Positions 15,673-25,655 of a DNA stretch of 64,000 bases are shown piece by piece. Every line of letters begins with the position of its first letter. Positions within the stretch are counted from its first letter, which is position 1. The DNA comes from a bacterium 1xD8-48 (GTDB taxonomy: Bacteria; Bacillota; Clostridia; Lachnospirales; Lachnospiraceae): NCBI GenBank assembly GCA_009917455.1, contig QZDS01000017.1, positions 1 to 64,000 of the forward strand. The letters run 5' to 3'. The position numbers were made by a program, and so were the translations under genes. The notes beneath the pieces were generated by a model. It was not told the origin of the DNA. It ran no database searches and saw only the letters and a list, made by a program, of their open reading frames with translations.

Positions 15673-16311
15673 ATGCAGGAAACCATACATATCAAATCAA
15701 AGCGTCACCCTAATGTTGTGCTTAAGGCAATACCGGGACATTTTGTTACGCCGAATTCCCATGTAAATTATTTTCTGGACATGACGACTCTGAAAGCCAG
15801 GCTCAGCGAGGCCAGCGCCGCGGCAAAGGCGCTCAGCGAGCAGATATCCGCAACGACAATCGTGGATACAATCGTGTGTATCGACGGATGCGAAATTATA
15901 GGGGCTTTTTTGGCAGAAGATTTGACAAAGGCGGGAATTTATTCCATGAATTCCCATAACACAATTTATATCATAACTCCTGAATATGTAAATTCAGGCC
16001 AGCTTGTTCTTCGGGAAAATATGATTCCCATGGTGAAAGGAAAAAATGTCCTTTTACTTATGGCATCGGCTACAACCGGACAGACTATTATAAAAGCCAG
16101 CAGGGCTCTGAAATATTACGGGGCAAAAATCAGCGGAATCAGCGCAATATTCAGCGCAGCAAACAAGCTAATGGATATTCCTATTAACTCATTATTTAAT
16201 ATTGGTGATATTCCTGATTATAAGACCTATGACCCGGAAGGGTGCTCCCTTTGCAAAGAAGGAAAAGAAATTGACGCATTTGCAAATGGATTTGGCTATT
16301 CCAAGATTTAG
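15673..16311 (+). CDS. phosphoribosyltransferase-like protein with a degenerate PRPP site
   Basis: This 212-residue protein resembles orotate/purine phosphoribosyltransferases of type I. The segment VLLLMASATTGQT (near residue 131) matches the PRPP-binding loop in its hydrophobic strand and TTG turn, but the usual acidic pair (as in VDDVxTTG) is replaced by Ala-Ser. A CSLCKEG cysteine pair lies near the C-terminus. ATG 15673 follows GGAGG by 7 nt; an ATG 30 nt upstream lacks a site. It may be a nucleobase-binding regulator or an enzyme with altered chemistry. Its neighbours suggest handling of hypoxanthine or adenine released by SAH breakdown. It has its own promoter/operator. Confidence 0.65.
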   Translation: MQETIHIKSKRHPNVVLKAIPGHFVTPNSHVNYFLDMTTLKARLSEASAAAKALSEQISATTIVDTIVCIDGCEIIGAFLAEDLTKAGIYSMNSHNTIYIITPEYVNSGQLVLRENMIPMVKGKNVLLLMASATTGQTIIKASRALKYYGAKISGISAIFSAANKLMDIPINSLFNIGDIPDYKTYDPEGCSLCKEGKEIDAFANGFGYSKI

Positions 16312-16349
16312 ACATCATTTCATATACGAGAGGAACGGGAGGAGAAATC

Positions 16350-18842
16350 ATGATACTTAAGAAGGCTGAACCGGCGCCGGTATTCAACGCTTTTGACAAG
16401 GATACATTCAAAAAGAATGTGATTGCCAATATAAAGACCTTATACAGAAAGACTCTGGAGGAAGCCAGCCAGCAGCAGATTTTTCAGGCGGTGGCCCATA
16501 CCGTCAAGGATGTTGTGATTGACAACTGGATGATTACCCATAAGGAATACGAAAAGCAGGACCCCAAGATGGTTTATTATATGTCTATGGAGTTTTTGAT
16601 GGGACGTGCCCTTGGCAATAATATTATCAATCTGCGCGCATATAAGCCTGTAAAGGAAGCTCTGGACGAACTGGGGCTGGACCTTAACGTGATTGAAGAC
16701 CAGGAGCCTGACGCTGCCCTTGGAAACGGCGGTCTGGGACGTCTTGCCGCATGTTTTCTGGATTCCTTAAGCAGTCTGGGATATCCGGCCTACGGATGCG
16801 GAATCAGATATCGTTATGGTATGTTCAAGCAGGAAATCAGAGACGGATATCAGGTGGAGGTTCCGGATAACTGGCTTGTGGACGGCAATCCTTTTGAGCT
16901 TAGAAGACCTGAGTATTCCAAGGTGGTGAAATTCGGCGGTTATGTGAATGTCCGTATCGACGAAAACGGGAGAAGCAATTTCGTTCAGGAAGGATATCAG
17001 AGCGTAAAGGCTGTTCCCTACGACCTTCCCATTGTGGGATATGGCAACGGAATTGTGAATACACTGCGTATCTGGGATGCGGAGGCTGTAGAATGCTTCC
17101 AGCTTGATTCCTTCGATAAGGGCGATTATCAGAAGGCAGTGGAGCAGGAAAATCTTGCAAGGAATATTGTTGAGGTTCTTTATCCCAACGACAATCACTA
17201 TGCCGGAAAGGAGCTTCGCTTAAAACAACAGTATTTCTTTATTTCTGCTTCCGTTCAGGAGGCGGTTGCCAGATATATGAGATTTCATGACGATATCAGG
17301 AAGTTTTATGAGAAGGCTACCTTCCAGTTGAATGATACCCATCCCACTGTAGCTGTAGCCGAGCTTATGAGAATCCTTATGGACGAATACTATCTGACCT
17401 GGGACGAGGCGTGGAATATTACCACGAAAACCTGTGCATACACAAACCATACAATTATGGCTGAGGCTCTGGAAAAATGGCCGATTGAGCTGTTTTCAAG
17501 GCTTCTTCCCAGAATTTATCAGATTATCGAGGAAATTAACCGGAGATTTATCATTAAAATACAGGAAATGTATCCGGGAAATCAGGAAAAAATCCGCAAG
17601 ATGGCGATTATTTATGACGGACAGGTTAAGATGGCTCATCTTGCAATCGCTGCCGGTTATTCCGTAAACGGCGTGGCAAAGCTTCATACGGAAATCTTAA
17701 AGAATCAGGAGCTTAGGGATTTCTATGAGATGATGCCTGAGAAATTCAATAACAAGACCAATGGCATTACTCAGAGACGTTTCCTTCTTCACGGAAACCC
17801 GCTGCTTGCGGACTGGGTGAGCGCTCATATCGGAATGGAGTGGATTACAGACCTTGCTCAGATTAGCAGATTAAAGGTTTATGCGGACGACGAGAAGGCG
17901 CAGCAGGAGTTTATGAATATCAAGTACCAGAATAAGGTTCGTCTGGCGGAATATATCCGTGAGCACAACGGAATAGAGGTAGACCCCCGTTCCATCTTTG
18001 ACGTTCAGGTAAAGAGACTCCATGAATACAAGCGTCAGCTTCTCAATATTCTTCATGTAATGTATCTGTATAACCAGATGAAGGATAACCCGGAAATGGA
18101 GTTTTATCCCAGAACTTTTATTTTCGGCGCAAAAGCGTCGGCAGGTTATTACAATGCCAAAATGATTATCAAGCTGATTACTTCCGTTGCAAATGTGGTG
18201 AATAATGACCCTGACATAAAGGGAAGAATTAAGGTAGTGTTCATTGAAAATTACAGAGTATCCAATGCGGAGCTGATTTTTGCGGCTTCCGATGTGTCGG
18301 AACAGATTTCCACGGCAAGTAAGGAGGCTTCCGGTACAGGTAACATGAAGTTTATGTTAAACGGCGCTCTTACTCTTGGAACCATGGATGGAGCCAATGT
18401 GGAAATCGTGGAGGAGGTAGGCGAGGAAAATGCCTTTATTTTTGGTCTTTCCTCCAATGAAGTAATCAATTATGAAAACCATGGCGGATATAATCCTATG
18501 GAAATTTTCAATAACGACCCTGATGTGAGAAGAGTTCTGATGCAGCTTATCAACGGAACCTTTGCGCCCGATGACCCTGACAGATTCAGGACGCTTTACA
18601 ACTCGCTGCTTAATACTATCAGTACTTCGAAGGCAGATATGTACTTCATACTGAAGGATTTCAGAGCCTATGCGGAGGCGCAGAAGAAGGTGGAGGCCGC
18701 TTACCGCGACGAGAAGAAATGGGCGAGAAGCGCGATTTTGAATGTGGCATGCAGCGGGAAATTTACGTCCGACAGAACCATTCAGGAATATGTGGATGAG
18801 ATTTGGCATCTGGATAAGGTGGAGCTGCCGAAAAAGAATTGA
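16350..18842 (+). CDS. glgP: glycogen/starch/alpha-glucan phosphorylase
   Basis: This 830-residue enzyme releases glucose-1-phosphate from alpha-1,4-glucan ends. The pyridoxal-phosphate lysine is in [11 protein letters not shown] (Lys667), and [17 protein letters not shown] and [12 protein letters not shown] are characteristic family blocks. Length matches the family. GGGAGGAG lies just before the ATG. It would degrade the glycogen whose synthesis depends on glgC/glgD at 38-40 kb. The stop is followed directly by the next gene's leader, so the two are probably co-transcribed. Confidence 0.97.
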   Translation: MILKKAEPAPVFNAFDKDTFKKNVIANIKTLYRKTLEEASQQQIFQAVAHTVKDVVIDNWMITHKEYEKQDPKMVYYMSMEFLMGRALGNNIINLRAYKPVKEALDELGLDLNVIEDQEPDAALGNGGLGRLAACFLDSLSSLGYPAYGCGIRYRYGMFKQEIRDGYQVEVPDNWLVDGNPFELRRPEYSKVVKFGGYVNVRIDENGRSNFVQEGYQSVKAVPYDLPIVGYGNGIVNTLRIWDAEAVECFQLDSFDKGDYQKAVEQENLARNIVEVLYPNDNHYAGKELRLKQQYFFISASVQEAVARYMRFHDDIRKFYEKATFQLNDTHPTVAVAELMRILMDEYYLTWDEAWNITTKTCAYTNHTIMAEALEKWPIELFSRLLPRIYQIIEEINRRFIIKIQEMYPGNQEKIRKMAIIYDGQVKMAHLAIAAGYSVNGVAKLHTEILKNQELRDFYEMMPEKFNNKTNGITQRRFLLHGNPLLADWVSAHIGMEWITDLAQISRLKVYADDEKAQQEFMNIKYQNKVRLAEYIREHNGIEVDPRSIFDVQVKRLHEYKRQLLNILHVMYLYNQMKDNPEMEFYPRTFIFGAKASAGYYNAKMIIKLITSVANVVNNDPDIKGRIKVVFIENYRVSNAELIFAASDVSEQISTASKEASGTGNMKFMLNGALTLGTMDGANVEIVEEVGEENAFIFGLSSNEVINYENHGGYNPMEIFNNDPDVRRVLMQLINGTFAPDDPDRFRTLYNSLLNTISTSKADMYFILKDFRAYAEAQKKVEAAYRDEKKWARSAILNVACSGKFTSDRTIQEYVDEIWHLDKVELPKKN

Positions 18843-18865
18843 TAATGAATCATGGAGGAAATGGT

Positions 18866-21160
18866 ATGGTTTCAGTGTTGGAAGGCGGCGCCTATTTAAT
18901 AAATGGCTCTGAGATTGTGGCTGACAGGCCGGAAGCGGCGGAGGAGATAGCGGCTAAGACGGGAAAAAGAGCAGATAAGGAAGAAGCAAGGCGGGAGACG
19001 ATTGCTTATGGGGTTTTGGAGGAGCATAATGTTTCCGGCAGTATGGACAGGCTGAAGATTAAATTTGATAAGCTGACTTCCCATGATATTACTTTTGTGG
19101 GGATTATTCAGACTGCCAGAGCTTCGGGGCTGGAGAGATTTCCGGTTCCCTATGTTCTTACGAATTGCCATAATTCTCTTTGCGCGGTGGGCGGTACGAT
19201 TAATGAAGATGACCATATGTTTGGTCTTAGCTGTGCGAAGAAATACGGCGGTGTTTATGTGCCTCCTCATCAGGCGGTTATCCATCAGTATGCAAGGGAA
19301 ATGCTTGCCGGAGGCGGTAAGATGATTCTGGGCTCCGATTCCCATACCCGCTATGGCGCTCTCGGAACCATGGCTGTCGGAGAGGGGGGGCCGGAGCTTG
19401 TAAAGCAGCTTCTCGGACAGACCTATGATATTGGCATGCCCGGTGTGGTAGGCGTGTATCTCACCGGAGAACCGGTAAAGGGCGTGGGGCCTCAGGACGT
19501 GGCTCTGGCAATTATCGGCGAGGTGTTTGCAAGCGGATATGTAAAAAATAAGGTGATGGAGTTTGTGGGGCCGGGCGTATCGTCCTTAAGCGCTGATTTC
19601 AGAATTGGTATCGACGTTATGACAACGGAAACCACCTGCCTTTCCTCTATCTGGCAGACAGACGATACCATCAAAGAGTTTTATGAAATTCATGGAAGAA
19701 GTGAAGATTATAAGGAATTAAGTCCGGGTGAGATTGCTTATTATGACGGAATGATTACCGTTGACCTTGGAAAGGTAAAACCGATGATTGCCATGCCTTT
19801 CCATCCCAGCAATACCTATACTATTGAAGAATTAAATGCAAACCTTCTGGATATTCTGGAGGACGTGGAGAAAAAGGCGGCTGTTTCACTGGACGGAGCG
19901 GTGGACTTTACTCTGAAAAATAAAGTGAGAGACGGAAAGCTCTTTGTTGACCAGGGAATTATTGCAGGCTGTGCCGGCGGCGGTTTTGAAAATATCTGTG
20001 CGGCGGCGGACATTATGAAAGGCTCTTATATCGGATCCGACGGATTTACCTTAAGCCTTTATCCCGCTTCCATGCCTGTTTACATGGAACTGATTAAGAA
20101 CGGCTGTGCCGCTACGCTGCTTGAGACCGGCGCGGTAATCAAGACGGCTTTCTGCGGGCCTTGCTTCGGCGCCGGAGATACTCCGGCAAACAATGCTTTC
20201 AGTATCCGTCATTCCACCAGAAACTTCCCCAACAGGGAAGGCTCAAAGCTCCAGAACGGACAGATTTCCTCGGTAGCTCTTATGGACGCCCGCTCGATTG
20301 CGGCGACTGCGGCCAACAAGGGAATGCTCACAGCGGCTACGGAGTTTGACGGAGAAATTAACAGATATCAGTATCATTTTGACGCAAATATTTATGCAAA
20401 CAGAGTGTTTGATTCCAAAGGAGTGGCGGATCCGTCAGTGGAAATCCAGCTTGGCCCCAATATCAAGGACTGGCCGGTGATGACAGAGCTTCCCGAAAAT
20501 CTGGTTCTCCGCGTGGTATCGGAGATTCACGACCCTGTTACCACCACAGATGAGCTGATTCCGTCGGGAGAAACCTCATCCTACCGTTCCAATCCTTTAG
20601 GGCTTGCGGAATTTACCTTATCCAGAAAAGACCCCGCATATGTGGGACTTGCCAGGGATATCCAGGTTGCCCAAAAGGCTGTGATGGAGGATAAATGCCC
20701 TCTGGAGGCTAAGCCGGAGCTTAAGGAAGTGATGGCAGTAATCGGTAAGGATTATCCCGAAGTTGGAAGAGGCAATATCGGTTTCGGTTCAACCATCTTT
20801 GCGGTAAAACCCGGAGACGGCTCGGCAAGAGAGCAGGCGGCCTCCTGTCAGAAGGTATTAGGCGGCTGGGCAAACATTGCAAACGAGTACGCCACCAGGA
20901 GATACCGTTCCAACCTGATTAACTGGGGTATGCTTCCTTTCCTGATTCCGGAAGGAGAGCTCCCCTTTAAGAATAAGGATTACCTTTTCTTCCCCGGTAT
21001 CAGAAAGGCTGTGGAGGAAGAGGCTGAGGAAATTAAGGCGTTTAAGGTGGGAGAGAATTCCTTAAGTGAGTTTACCTTAAAGCTGGGAGAACTCACAAAG
21101 GAGGAGAGAGAGATTATCCTGAAAGGATGCCTCATAAATTATAATAATAAGAAGATGTAA
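18866..21160 (+). CDS. aconitase-family hydratase
   Basis: This 764-residue protein belongs to the aconitase superfamily, which isomerises or hydrates carboxylic acids with a [4Fe-4S] cluster. Three cysteines sit in the family arrangement: GCAGGG (Cys369) and CGPC (Cys430, Cys433). [12 protein letters not shown] is the typical N-terminal aconitase motif and [12 protein letters not shown] the C-terminal swivel-domain motif. ATG 18866 is chosen because GGAGG lies 7 nt upstream; a start at 18839 would overlap glgP but has no site. It resembles the uncharacterised YbhJ-like hydratases rather than true aconitase; the substrate is unknown. Confidence 0.85.
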   Translation: MVSVLEGGAYLINGSEIVADRPEAAEEIAAKTGKRADKEEARRETIAYGVLEEHNVSGSMDRLKIKFDKLTSHDITFVGIIQTARASGLERFPVPYVLTNCHNSLCAVGGTINEDDHMFGLSCAKKYGGVYVPPHQAVIHQYAREMLAGGGKMILGSDSHTRYGALGTMAVGEGGPELVKQLLGQTYDIGMPGVVGVYLTGEPVKGVGPQDVALAIIGEVFASGYVKNKVMEFVGPGVSSLSADFRIGIDVMTTETTCLSSIWQTDDTIKEFYEIHGRSEDYKELSPGEIAYYDGMITVDLGKVKPMIAMPFHPSNTYTIEELNANLLDILEDVEKKAAVSLDGAVDFTLKNKVRDGKLFVDQGIIAGCAGGGFENICAAADIMKGSYIGSDGFTLSLYPASMPVYMELIKNGCAATLLETGAVIKTAFCGPCFGAGDTPANNAFSIRHSTRNFPNREGSKLQNGQISSVALMDARSIAATAANKGMLTAATEFDGEINRYQYHFDANIYANRVFDSKGVADPSVEIQLGPNIKDWPVMTELPENLVLRVVSEIHDPVTTTDELIPSGETSSYRSNPLGLAEFTLSRKDPAYVGLARDIQVAQKAVMEDKCPLEAKPELKEVMAVIGKDYPEVGRGNIGFGSTIFAVKPGDGSAREQAASCQKVLGGWANIANEYATRRYRSNLINWGMLPFLIPEGELPFKNKDYLFFPGIRKAVEEEAEEIKAFKVGENSLSEFTLKLGELTKEEREIILKGCLINYNNKKM

Positions 21161-21180
21161 AATGCAAAGATAATGGAATT

Positions 21181-21215
21181 AAGCGTCTGTCTTTTATGAC
21201 AGGCGCTTATTTTTT
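21181..21215 (+). terminator. intrinsic terminator after the hydratase gene
   Basis: An 11-bp stem (21181-21191 with 21198-21208, one G-U pair) and a 6-nt loop are followed by ATTTTTTC. It ends the glgP-hydratase transcript before the convergent DUF368 gene. Confidence 0.9.
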
Positions 21216-21232
21216 CACAATGAATACTAAAA

Positions 21233-22048
21233 TTAACTGAAATTCATCTTATCCATCAAAGCAGCGATAAACACCCCGGCCGCAAGAAAAAACACATTAA
21301 TCAGGCAGGATATGGTGGAGGTACAAAAACTCTCAAAAGGAATCGTCATAAAAGTAGCCGCCACGACAGTTCCCACGATTGCATGAAAAGTAACGGAATA
21401 ATATTTGTCAAACAGGGAATTCACAGTTTTCGAGAGGCAGGCAATGGTAATTATCCCGCCGATGCCTGCCGGTATCAGTACCTCGAATGACAGATGCCCG
21501 ATACCGTCAACAAAGGGAGTATAAAGTCCCATAGGCATAAGGAGCGTTGAAAAGCTCATACCCGGCGCAATGATACTCAGCGCAAGGCAGAATCCGCAGA
21601 ACAGATACCATATGAAATCCGGCTCGATTACGGCGGAGGTCTGCTTCAGTAAAAAGAGAAGAGTGAAAATTACAAGTATGGCGGTAAGCATGGAGATAAA
21701 AGAAGAAGATTTTCTGCCATGCAGCCCCGCCTCCCGCCAGAGGGAAGGAAACATTCCCGCAATCAGACCCACGAAAAGGCAGATGGAGGGAGCCGGATAT
21801 CTTTCCAGAAAAAAAGCCAGAATATTGGCGACACCCATAAATCCGATAACATAGCCGAGAAAATAAGGAAAAAGTTTTGGCATATGTGTTTTAAACCTGC
21901 GGACAGGGTCTGATAGAAATTCCATAGCAGGTTTGTAAATTCCGAAAACAACGCTGAGCACACCCCCGCTTATCCCCGGCAGAACAGCTCCAAGTCCGAT
22001 AATTGCTCCCTGTAATACTCCGAATAATACCTTTACTATTTTTTTCAT
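21233..22048 (-). CDS. DUF368 family membrane protein
   Basis: This is a 271-residue integral membrane protein with about eight hydrophobic segments. PGISGG near residue 24 and the second half-motif PGMSFSTLLMPMGLY are the hallmarks of DUF368 (PopT-type) proteins, which have been linked to undecaprenyl phosphate translocation. The start ATG 22046-22048 gives the family's usual length. It stands alone, convergent with the hydratase gene and divergent from the EF-hand protein gene. The lipid-carrier role is family knowledge and is not shown here. Confidence 0.87.
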   Translation of the reverse strand: MKKIVKVLFGVLQGAIIGLGAVLPGISGGVLSVVFGIYKPAMEFLSDPVRRFKTHMPKLFPYFLGYVIGFMGVANILAFFLERYPAPSICLFVGLIAGMFPSLWREAGLHGRKSSSFISMLTAILVIFTLLFLLKQTSAVIEPDFIWYLFCGFCLALSIIAPGMSFSTLLMPMGLYTPFVDGIGHLSFEVLIPAGIGGIITIACLSKTVNSLFDKYYSVTFHAIVGTVVAATFMTIPFESFCTSTISCLINVFFLAAGVFIAALMDKMNFS

Positions 22049-22221
22049 ATCCTTATTTCCATATCTGCTCAGGATTACATTAAAAGAATATGAAAGTTAA
22101 TTTCCTGTTATTCGTACAAAATTTCCCCCAAATCATTAATAGAATCATTTTCGAGGTCGATAAATATATCACAGATATTTATGGCCATAGTACCTGTAAA
22201 TAAATGCGGTAAGGAGGAAGA

Positions 22222-23481
22222 ATGCGAATAAATTCCGGTACAATAGGAATGGAATCCGCCAGAAGCTATTCTTCCGTCACAGGAAGAAGGAGCAGAATAG
22301 TTATAACAAGCAGCAGGCAGAGTCTTATGGACGGAACCGGGACTTTGCTCGGGAACTCTTTAAACGGTGGCGCAGGAGGGGAAACCTCCGAGGCTGGAAA
22401 AAAGGAAGATAAAAAAGGTAATTCCCAGAACGGTTTCTGGGGCACCTATGATGCGATGAATGCCAGAACAGGCATGTTTACTTCGAATAAGGTGAGGAAT
22501 GTGGACGCATCGAACGTCCGGGAGCAGCTCAATGAAATCCGACAACAGTGCATCAATTACCTGATTGACCTTTTATTCCCGGAGAGAAGAAGAAACCGCT
22601 TTATGAGTGAAACAGGGAACAGCCAGAGCAGTCAGGGCTTTGAAGAAAGCATGACAAATCAGGGAAGCGAAAATTCCGACGGTTTTGTTTCGGACAGACT
22701 AACGTCGGGAAACGGGATTCCTGTGACATTTGTAAATATGAAAACCTTCACTTTCAGTAACCAGTATTATCATGCGGAAACGGAAACCACCGGATTTTCA
22801 ACACAGGGAACAGTCAAATGTGCAGACGGAAGGGAAATCAACTTTAATCTCAATCTGGAAATGAGCCGGACTTTTGAGGAGTACTACGAAGAAACCGTAG
22901 GAGTAAGGCAGGTTTCCATGTGCGACCCTCTGGTAATTAATCTGGATGGAAACATAGCGGATTTATCTGACCAGACGTTCCTGTTTGATTTGGATGGCGA
23001 CGGAGAAGAGGATGAAATCAACCGTCTTGCGGCCGGCAGCGGTTTTCTGGCGTTGGATAAAAACGGCGACGGAATCGTCAACGACGGCTCGGAGCTTTTC
23101 GGTACAAAATCGGGCGACGGCTTTGCAGACCTTGCGGCCTATGACACAGACCATAATGGATTTATCGATGAAAATGATGAAATCTGGCAGCATCTGAAAA
23201 TCTGGGTCATGGATGAAAACGGCGAGCAACAGCTTTATTCCCTTGCAGAAAAAGGAGTCGGCGCTATCTGTCTTCAAAATGCCGCTACTAATTTTGCAAT
23301 TAGGGACGAAAACAACGAGACAAAGGGAATGATTCGCAAAACCGGCGTTTTCCTTTATGAAAACGGCAATGTGGGAAGCGTTCAGCATGTGGATTTGGCT
23401 CTGCATGAACAAAAGAAGCAGGAAGAAATAAGAAAAAACCAGAGTAAGTATGAAAAGTGGCTGTATGACATGGCAATGTAA
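22222..23481 (+). CDS. EF-hand/dockerin-like calcium-binding protein of unknown function
   Basis: The protein has 419 residues and no signal peptide or membrane segment. The first 190 residues are polar, Ser/Asn/Gly-rich and low in predicted structure. The C-terminal part has three Asp-rich loops: FDLDGDGEEDEI near 255, LDKNGDGIVNDGSELF near 279 and DTDHNGFIDENDEIW near 307, resembling EF-hand or VCBS calcium-binding loops. It ends in a Lys/Glu-rich helix. GGAGG lies 7 nt before ATG. I do not know the function. Proteins of this layout in Lachnospiraceae are annotated as hypothetical. It lies upstream of spoIID but is separated from it by 119 nt. Confidence 0.75.
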   Translation: MRINSGTIGMESARSYSSVTGRRSRIVITSSRQSLMDGTGTLLGNSLNGGAGGETSEAGKKEDKKGNSQNGFWGTYDAMNARTGMFTSNKVRNVDASNVREQLNEIRQQCINYLIDLLFPERRRNRFMSETGNSQSSQGFEESMTNQGSENSDGFVSDRLTSGNGIPVTFVNMKTFTFSNQYYHAETETTGFSTQGTVKCADGREINFNLNLEMSRTFEEYYEETVGVRQVSMCDPLVINLDGNIADLSDQTFLFDLDGDGEEDEINRLAAGSGFLALDKNGDGIVNDGSELFGTKSGDGFADLAAYDTDHNGFIDENDEIWQHLKIWVMDENGEQQLYSLAEKGVGAICLQNAATNFAIRDENNETKGMIRKTGVFLYENGNVGSVQHVDLALHEQKKQEEIRKNQSKYEKWLYDMAM

Positions 23482-23554
23482 GGCGGCAGAAAAAGCAGTA
23501 TGCAAATCATCAGATGTCAATGTTCAAATTCATGCTCTGGCAGTATTAAAAATG

Positions 23555-23584
23555 GTATAAAAAGCGGGCAGTCCGGCATAGAAT
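23555..23584 (+). promoter_or_regulatory. possible sigma-E promoter of spoIID
   Basis: GTATAAA (23555-23561) and CATAGAAT (23577-23584), 15 nt apart, resemble the sporulation sigma-E consensus (ATA core and CATA-x-AAT). The predicted start would lie almost at the ribosome site (GGAGG 23590-23594), leaving a very short leader, which lowers confidence. Confidence 0.35.
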
Positions 23585-23600
23585 AGTCCGGAGGTGTCCT

Positions 23601-24608
23601 ATGAATAAACTTAGAGTCTTTCAAACTGTCAAAAAGAAAAGAATCGTACCAGGGTTTTTCCCGAAAAATCTTGGTACGATTCTTTTGCTTTTGCTGCTCG
23701 TCCCCTATCTGCTTACCTTTTTGTCGGGAAATGTACAGGAGGGTAAGGATGAAAATGTAATGATTGCGGAGGGTCTTTCAGAAGGGCGTATTTATGTAAA
23801 CAACACCACAACCTACGGAAACGAGAGCATACCGTTGGAATCCTATGTGGCAGACAAACTGGCAAGGAGTATCAGCGAGGAATACGAGCCGGAGGCGCTT
23901 AAGGCGCAGGCAATTCTTATACGCTCCATGCTGTTATCCTCTCTTTTTGAATCCGGCGGAAGTATGAACGGAGGCAGAAAAATTGAGGTAGAAGATAAGG
24001 ATTATGGAAGCATCCCTGTCTCAGAAAAATTGTATACCGCCGTGGCGGAGACTGCCGGTATATGCCTTACCTGTGACGGATATCCTGTGAGCGGAGCATA
24101 TTTTGCAGTCAGTAACGGAGCCACAAGAAACGCGCAGGAGCTTTTGGACGAAGAATATCCTTATTTAAAGAGCGTTCTGTGTAACAGAGATTTTTTGTCC
24201 GGGGATTTTATCAGCAGCGCCAGCTACCGAAAGGCGGAATTCGATAAGCTCTGGAAGGAAACAATGTCCTTTTCCATAACCGAAGAGGAAATCCTGAAAA
24301 AAAACGGGGTTACGGCAGAGACGGAAGCGGGCATTACGTTGTACAGGGACAGTGTGGGATATGTGCTGTATCTTTTCCAGGACGGAAAATATGTATCGGG
24401 GGAACAGTTTCGGGATAAATTTCGGCTTTCTTCCTCCAGTTTTCATTTGAATGAGGAGGATAAATATATAGATATCACGGTAAAAGGCGTCGGGCATGGT
24501 CTTGGGATGAGTCAGTTCGGCGCTAATGAAATGGCAAAGGAGGGAGAAGGATATATAGAAATCCTGAATTATTTTTTTGATAATGTAATAATTACAAAAT
24601 TTGAATAA
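23601..24608 (+). CDS. spoIID: stage II sporulation protein D
   Basis: This 335-residue membrane-anchored lytic transglycosylase drives septal thinning and engulfment together with SpoIIP and SpoIIM. A single membrane segment spans about residues 27-43. The catalytic-domain landmarks are the stretch LARSISEEYEPEALKAQAIL near 93 and the C-terminal VGHGLGMSQFGANEMA near 300. GGAGG lies 6 nt before ATG. The gene contains a remarkable hairpin at codons 13-29 (see separate entry). The next gene encodes a SpoIIQ-like protein, so the pair is an engulfment module. Confidence 0.93.
   Translation: MNKLRVFQTVKKKRIVPGFFPKNLGTILLLLLLVPYLLTFLSGNVQEGKDENVMIAEGLSEGRIYVNNTTTYGNESIPLESYVADKLARSISEEYEPEALKAQAILIRSMLLSSLFESGGSMNGGRKIEVEDKDYGSIPVSEKLYTAVAETAGICLTCDGYPVSGAYFAVSNGATRNAQELLDEEYPYLKSVLCNRDFLSGDFISSASYRKAEFDKLWKETMSFSITEEEILKKNGVTAETEAGITLYRDSVGYVLYLFQDGKYVSGEQFRDKFRLSSSSFHLNEEDKYIDITVKGVGHGLGMSQFGANEMAKEGEGYIEILNYFFDNVIITKFE
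23637..23686 (+). other. 23-bp-stem hairpin inside the 5' coding region of spoIID
   Basis: Arm 23637-23651 (AAAAGAATCGTACCA) is the perfect reverse complement of 23672-23686. Pairing continues inward through 23652-23659 with 23664-23671 (five A-U, one G-C, two G-U), leaving a 4-nt loop CCCG at 23660-23663. It encodes residues 13-29 of SpoIID. TTTT within the arm and GCTTTT after it give it a terminator-like look. Confidence 0.85.
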
Positions 24609-24671
24609 AGAAGGAAAAAGGGGAAAAACTAACCATAAGAACAATTTAAAGGAAACTTCAGGAGGAGAAAG

Positions 24672-25589
24672 ATGAGAAGAAATAGAAGAAAAGGCCTTGC
24701 AAAAGAAAGGTTTCTTATGGTTGCTTCAGCAGTACTTGTTTTAGGTTCTCTTACCGCTACCGGACTGTGGCTTGGGAGAGACGGAAAAAATAAAGATGAA
24801 GAATATGTAGTGGATTTAAGCGAAATTGAAAACGGCAGTACGGGCAGAGCCGGAGAAAACGAAGGGACGCTTGCGGAAAGCGTACGTCAGGAGATATCCA
24901 CCAACGATTTGGACTACGACCCATATTTTCAGGAGACCAATTCTCAGAAGGTGGAAAACCCGGATGAATCTGACAGTGCAAGTATGTCGGACGGAGCAAT
25001 GAGCGAAGACGGCGACAGAAAAGCCGATGAAAAAGGCGGTGCGGGACAAGGCGCTGCCGTGGAAAATGAAAGCGCCGAAGCCAAAAGCGGCGAAAATGAA
25101 ACGGGAGAACAGCCGGAGGAAGAAGCCGGCGAGGGTACGCCCGCTCTATCAACCGCCATGCAGCCCGCACTTACCTTCAGTGATTCAGACACATTAATCT
25201 GGCCTGTTGTGGGAAATATTCTGGTAAATTACAGCATGGACAAGACTGTTTATTTTCCCACGCTTCAACAGTATAAGTATAATCCGGCAATAATTATCCA
25301 GGCAAATCAGGGCGATTTGATTACTGCCGCTTCCGCGGGAAAAGTGATTTCCGTATTTTCTGACCCGCAGATTGGAAACGGTGTTACCATGGAATTAGGC
25401 GGCGGTTATGAGGTCACCTATGGGCAGCTCACCAATATCCTTGTGTCAGAGGGAAGCTATGTGGCGACAGGCGATGTGATTGCGGAGGTTGCCGCTCCCA
25501 CGAAGTATTTCAGCGTGGAGGGAACCAATGTATACTTTAAGCTGACCAAGGACGGCGAGCCGGTTAATCCTATGACCAAGCTGAGCTGA
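24672..25589 (+). CDS. SpoIIQ-like M23 (LytM-domain) protein, catalytic residues absent
   Basis: The protein has 305 residues. A membrane segment at about 15-34 is followed by an acidic, low-complexity linker (about 40-165) and a C-terminal M23/LytM fold (about 175-300; NQGDLITAASAGKVISV, GGGYEVTYGQLT). The zinc and catalytic histidines of active M23 peptidases are missing: the HxH position reads VYFKL and the YxHL position reads YGQL. This fits SpoIIQ, which pairs with SpoIIIAH as a structural zipper between mother cell and forespore, better than a working endopeptidase. AGGAGG precedes ATG. It is directly downstream of spoIID. Confidence 0.8.
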   Translation: MRRNRRKGLAKERFLMVASAVLVLGSLTATGLWLGRDGKNKDEEYVVDLSEIENGSTGRAGENEGTLAESVRQEISTNDLDYDPYFQETNSQKVENPDESDSASMSDGAMSEDGDRKADEKGGAGQGAAVENESAEAKSGENETGEQPEEEAGEGTPALSTAMQPALTFSDSDTLIWPVVGNILVNYSMDKTVYFPTLQQYKYNPAIIIQANQGDLITAASAGKVISVFSDPQIGNGVTMELGGGYEVTYGQLTNILVSEGSYVATGDVIAEVAAPTKYFSVEGTNVYFKLTKDGEPVNPMTKLS

Positions 25590-25655
25590 GATACTTTGCA
25601 GATTTAGTTAATCGTTTCTGCTGCCACGGGCGGCATAACAGGAAGGTTTATAATT

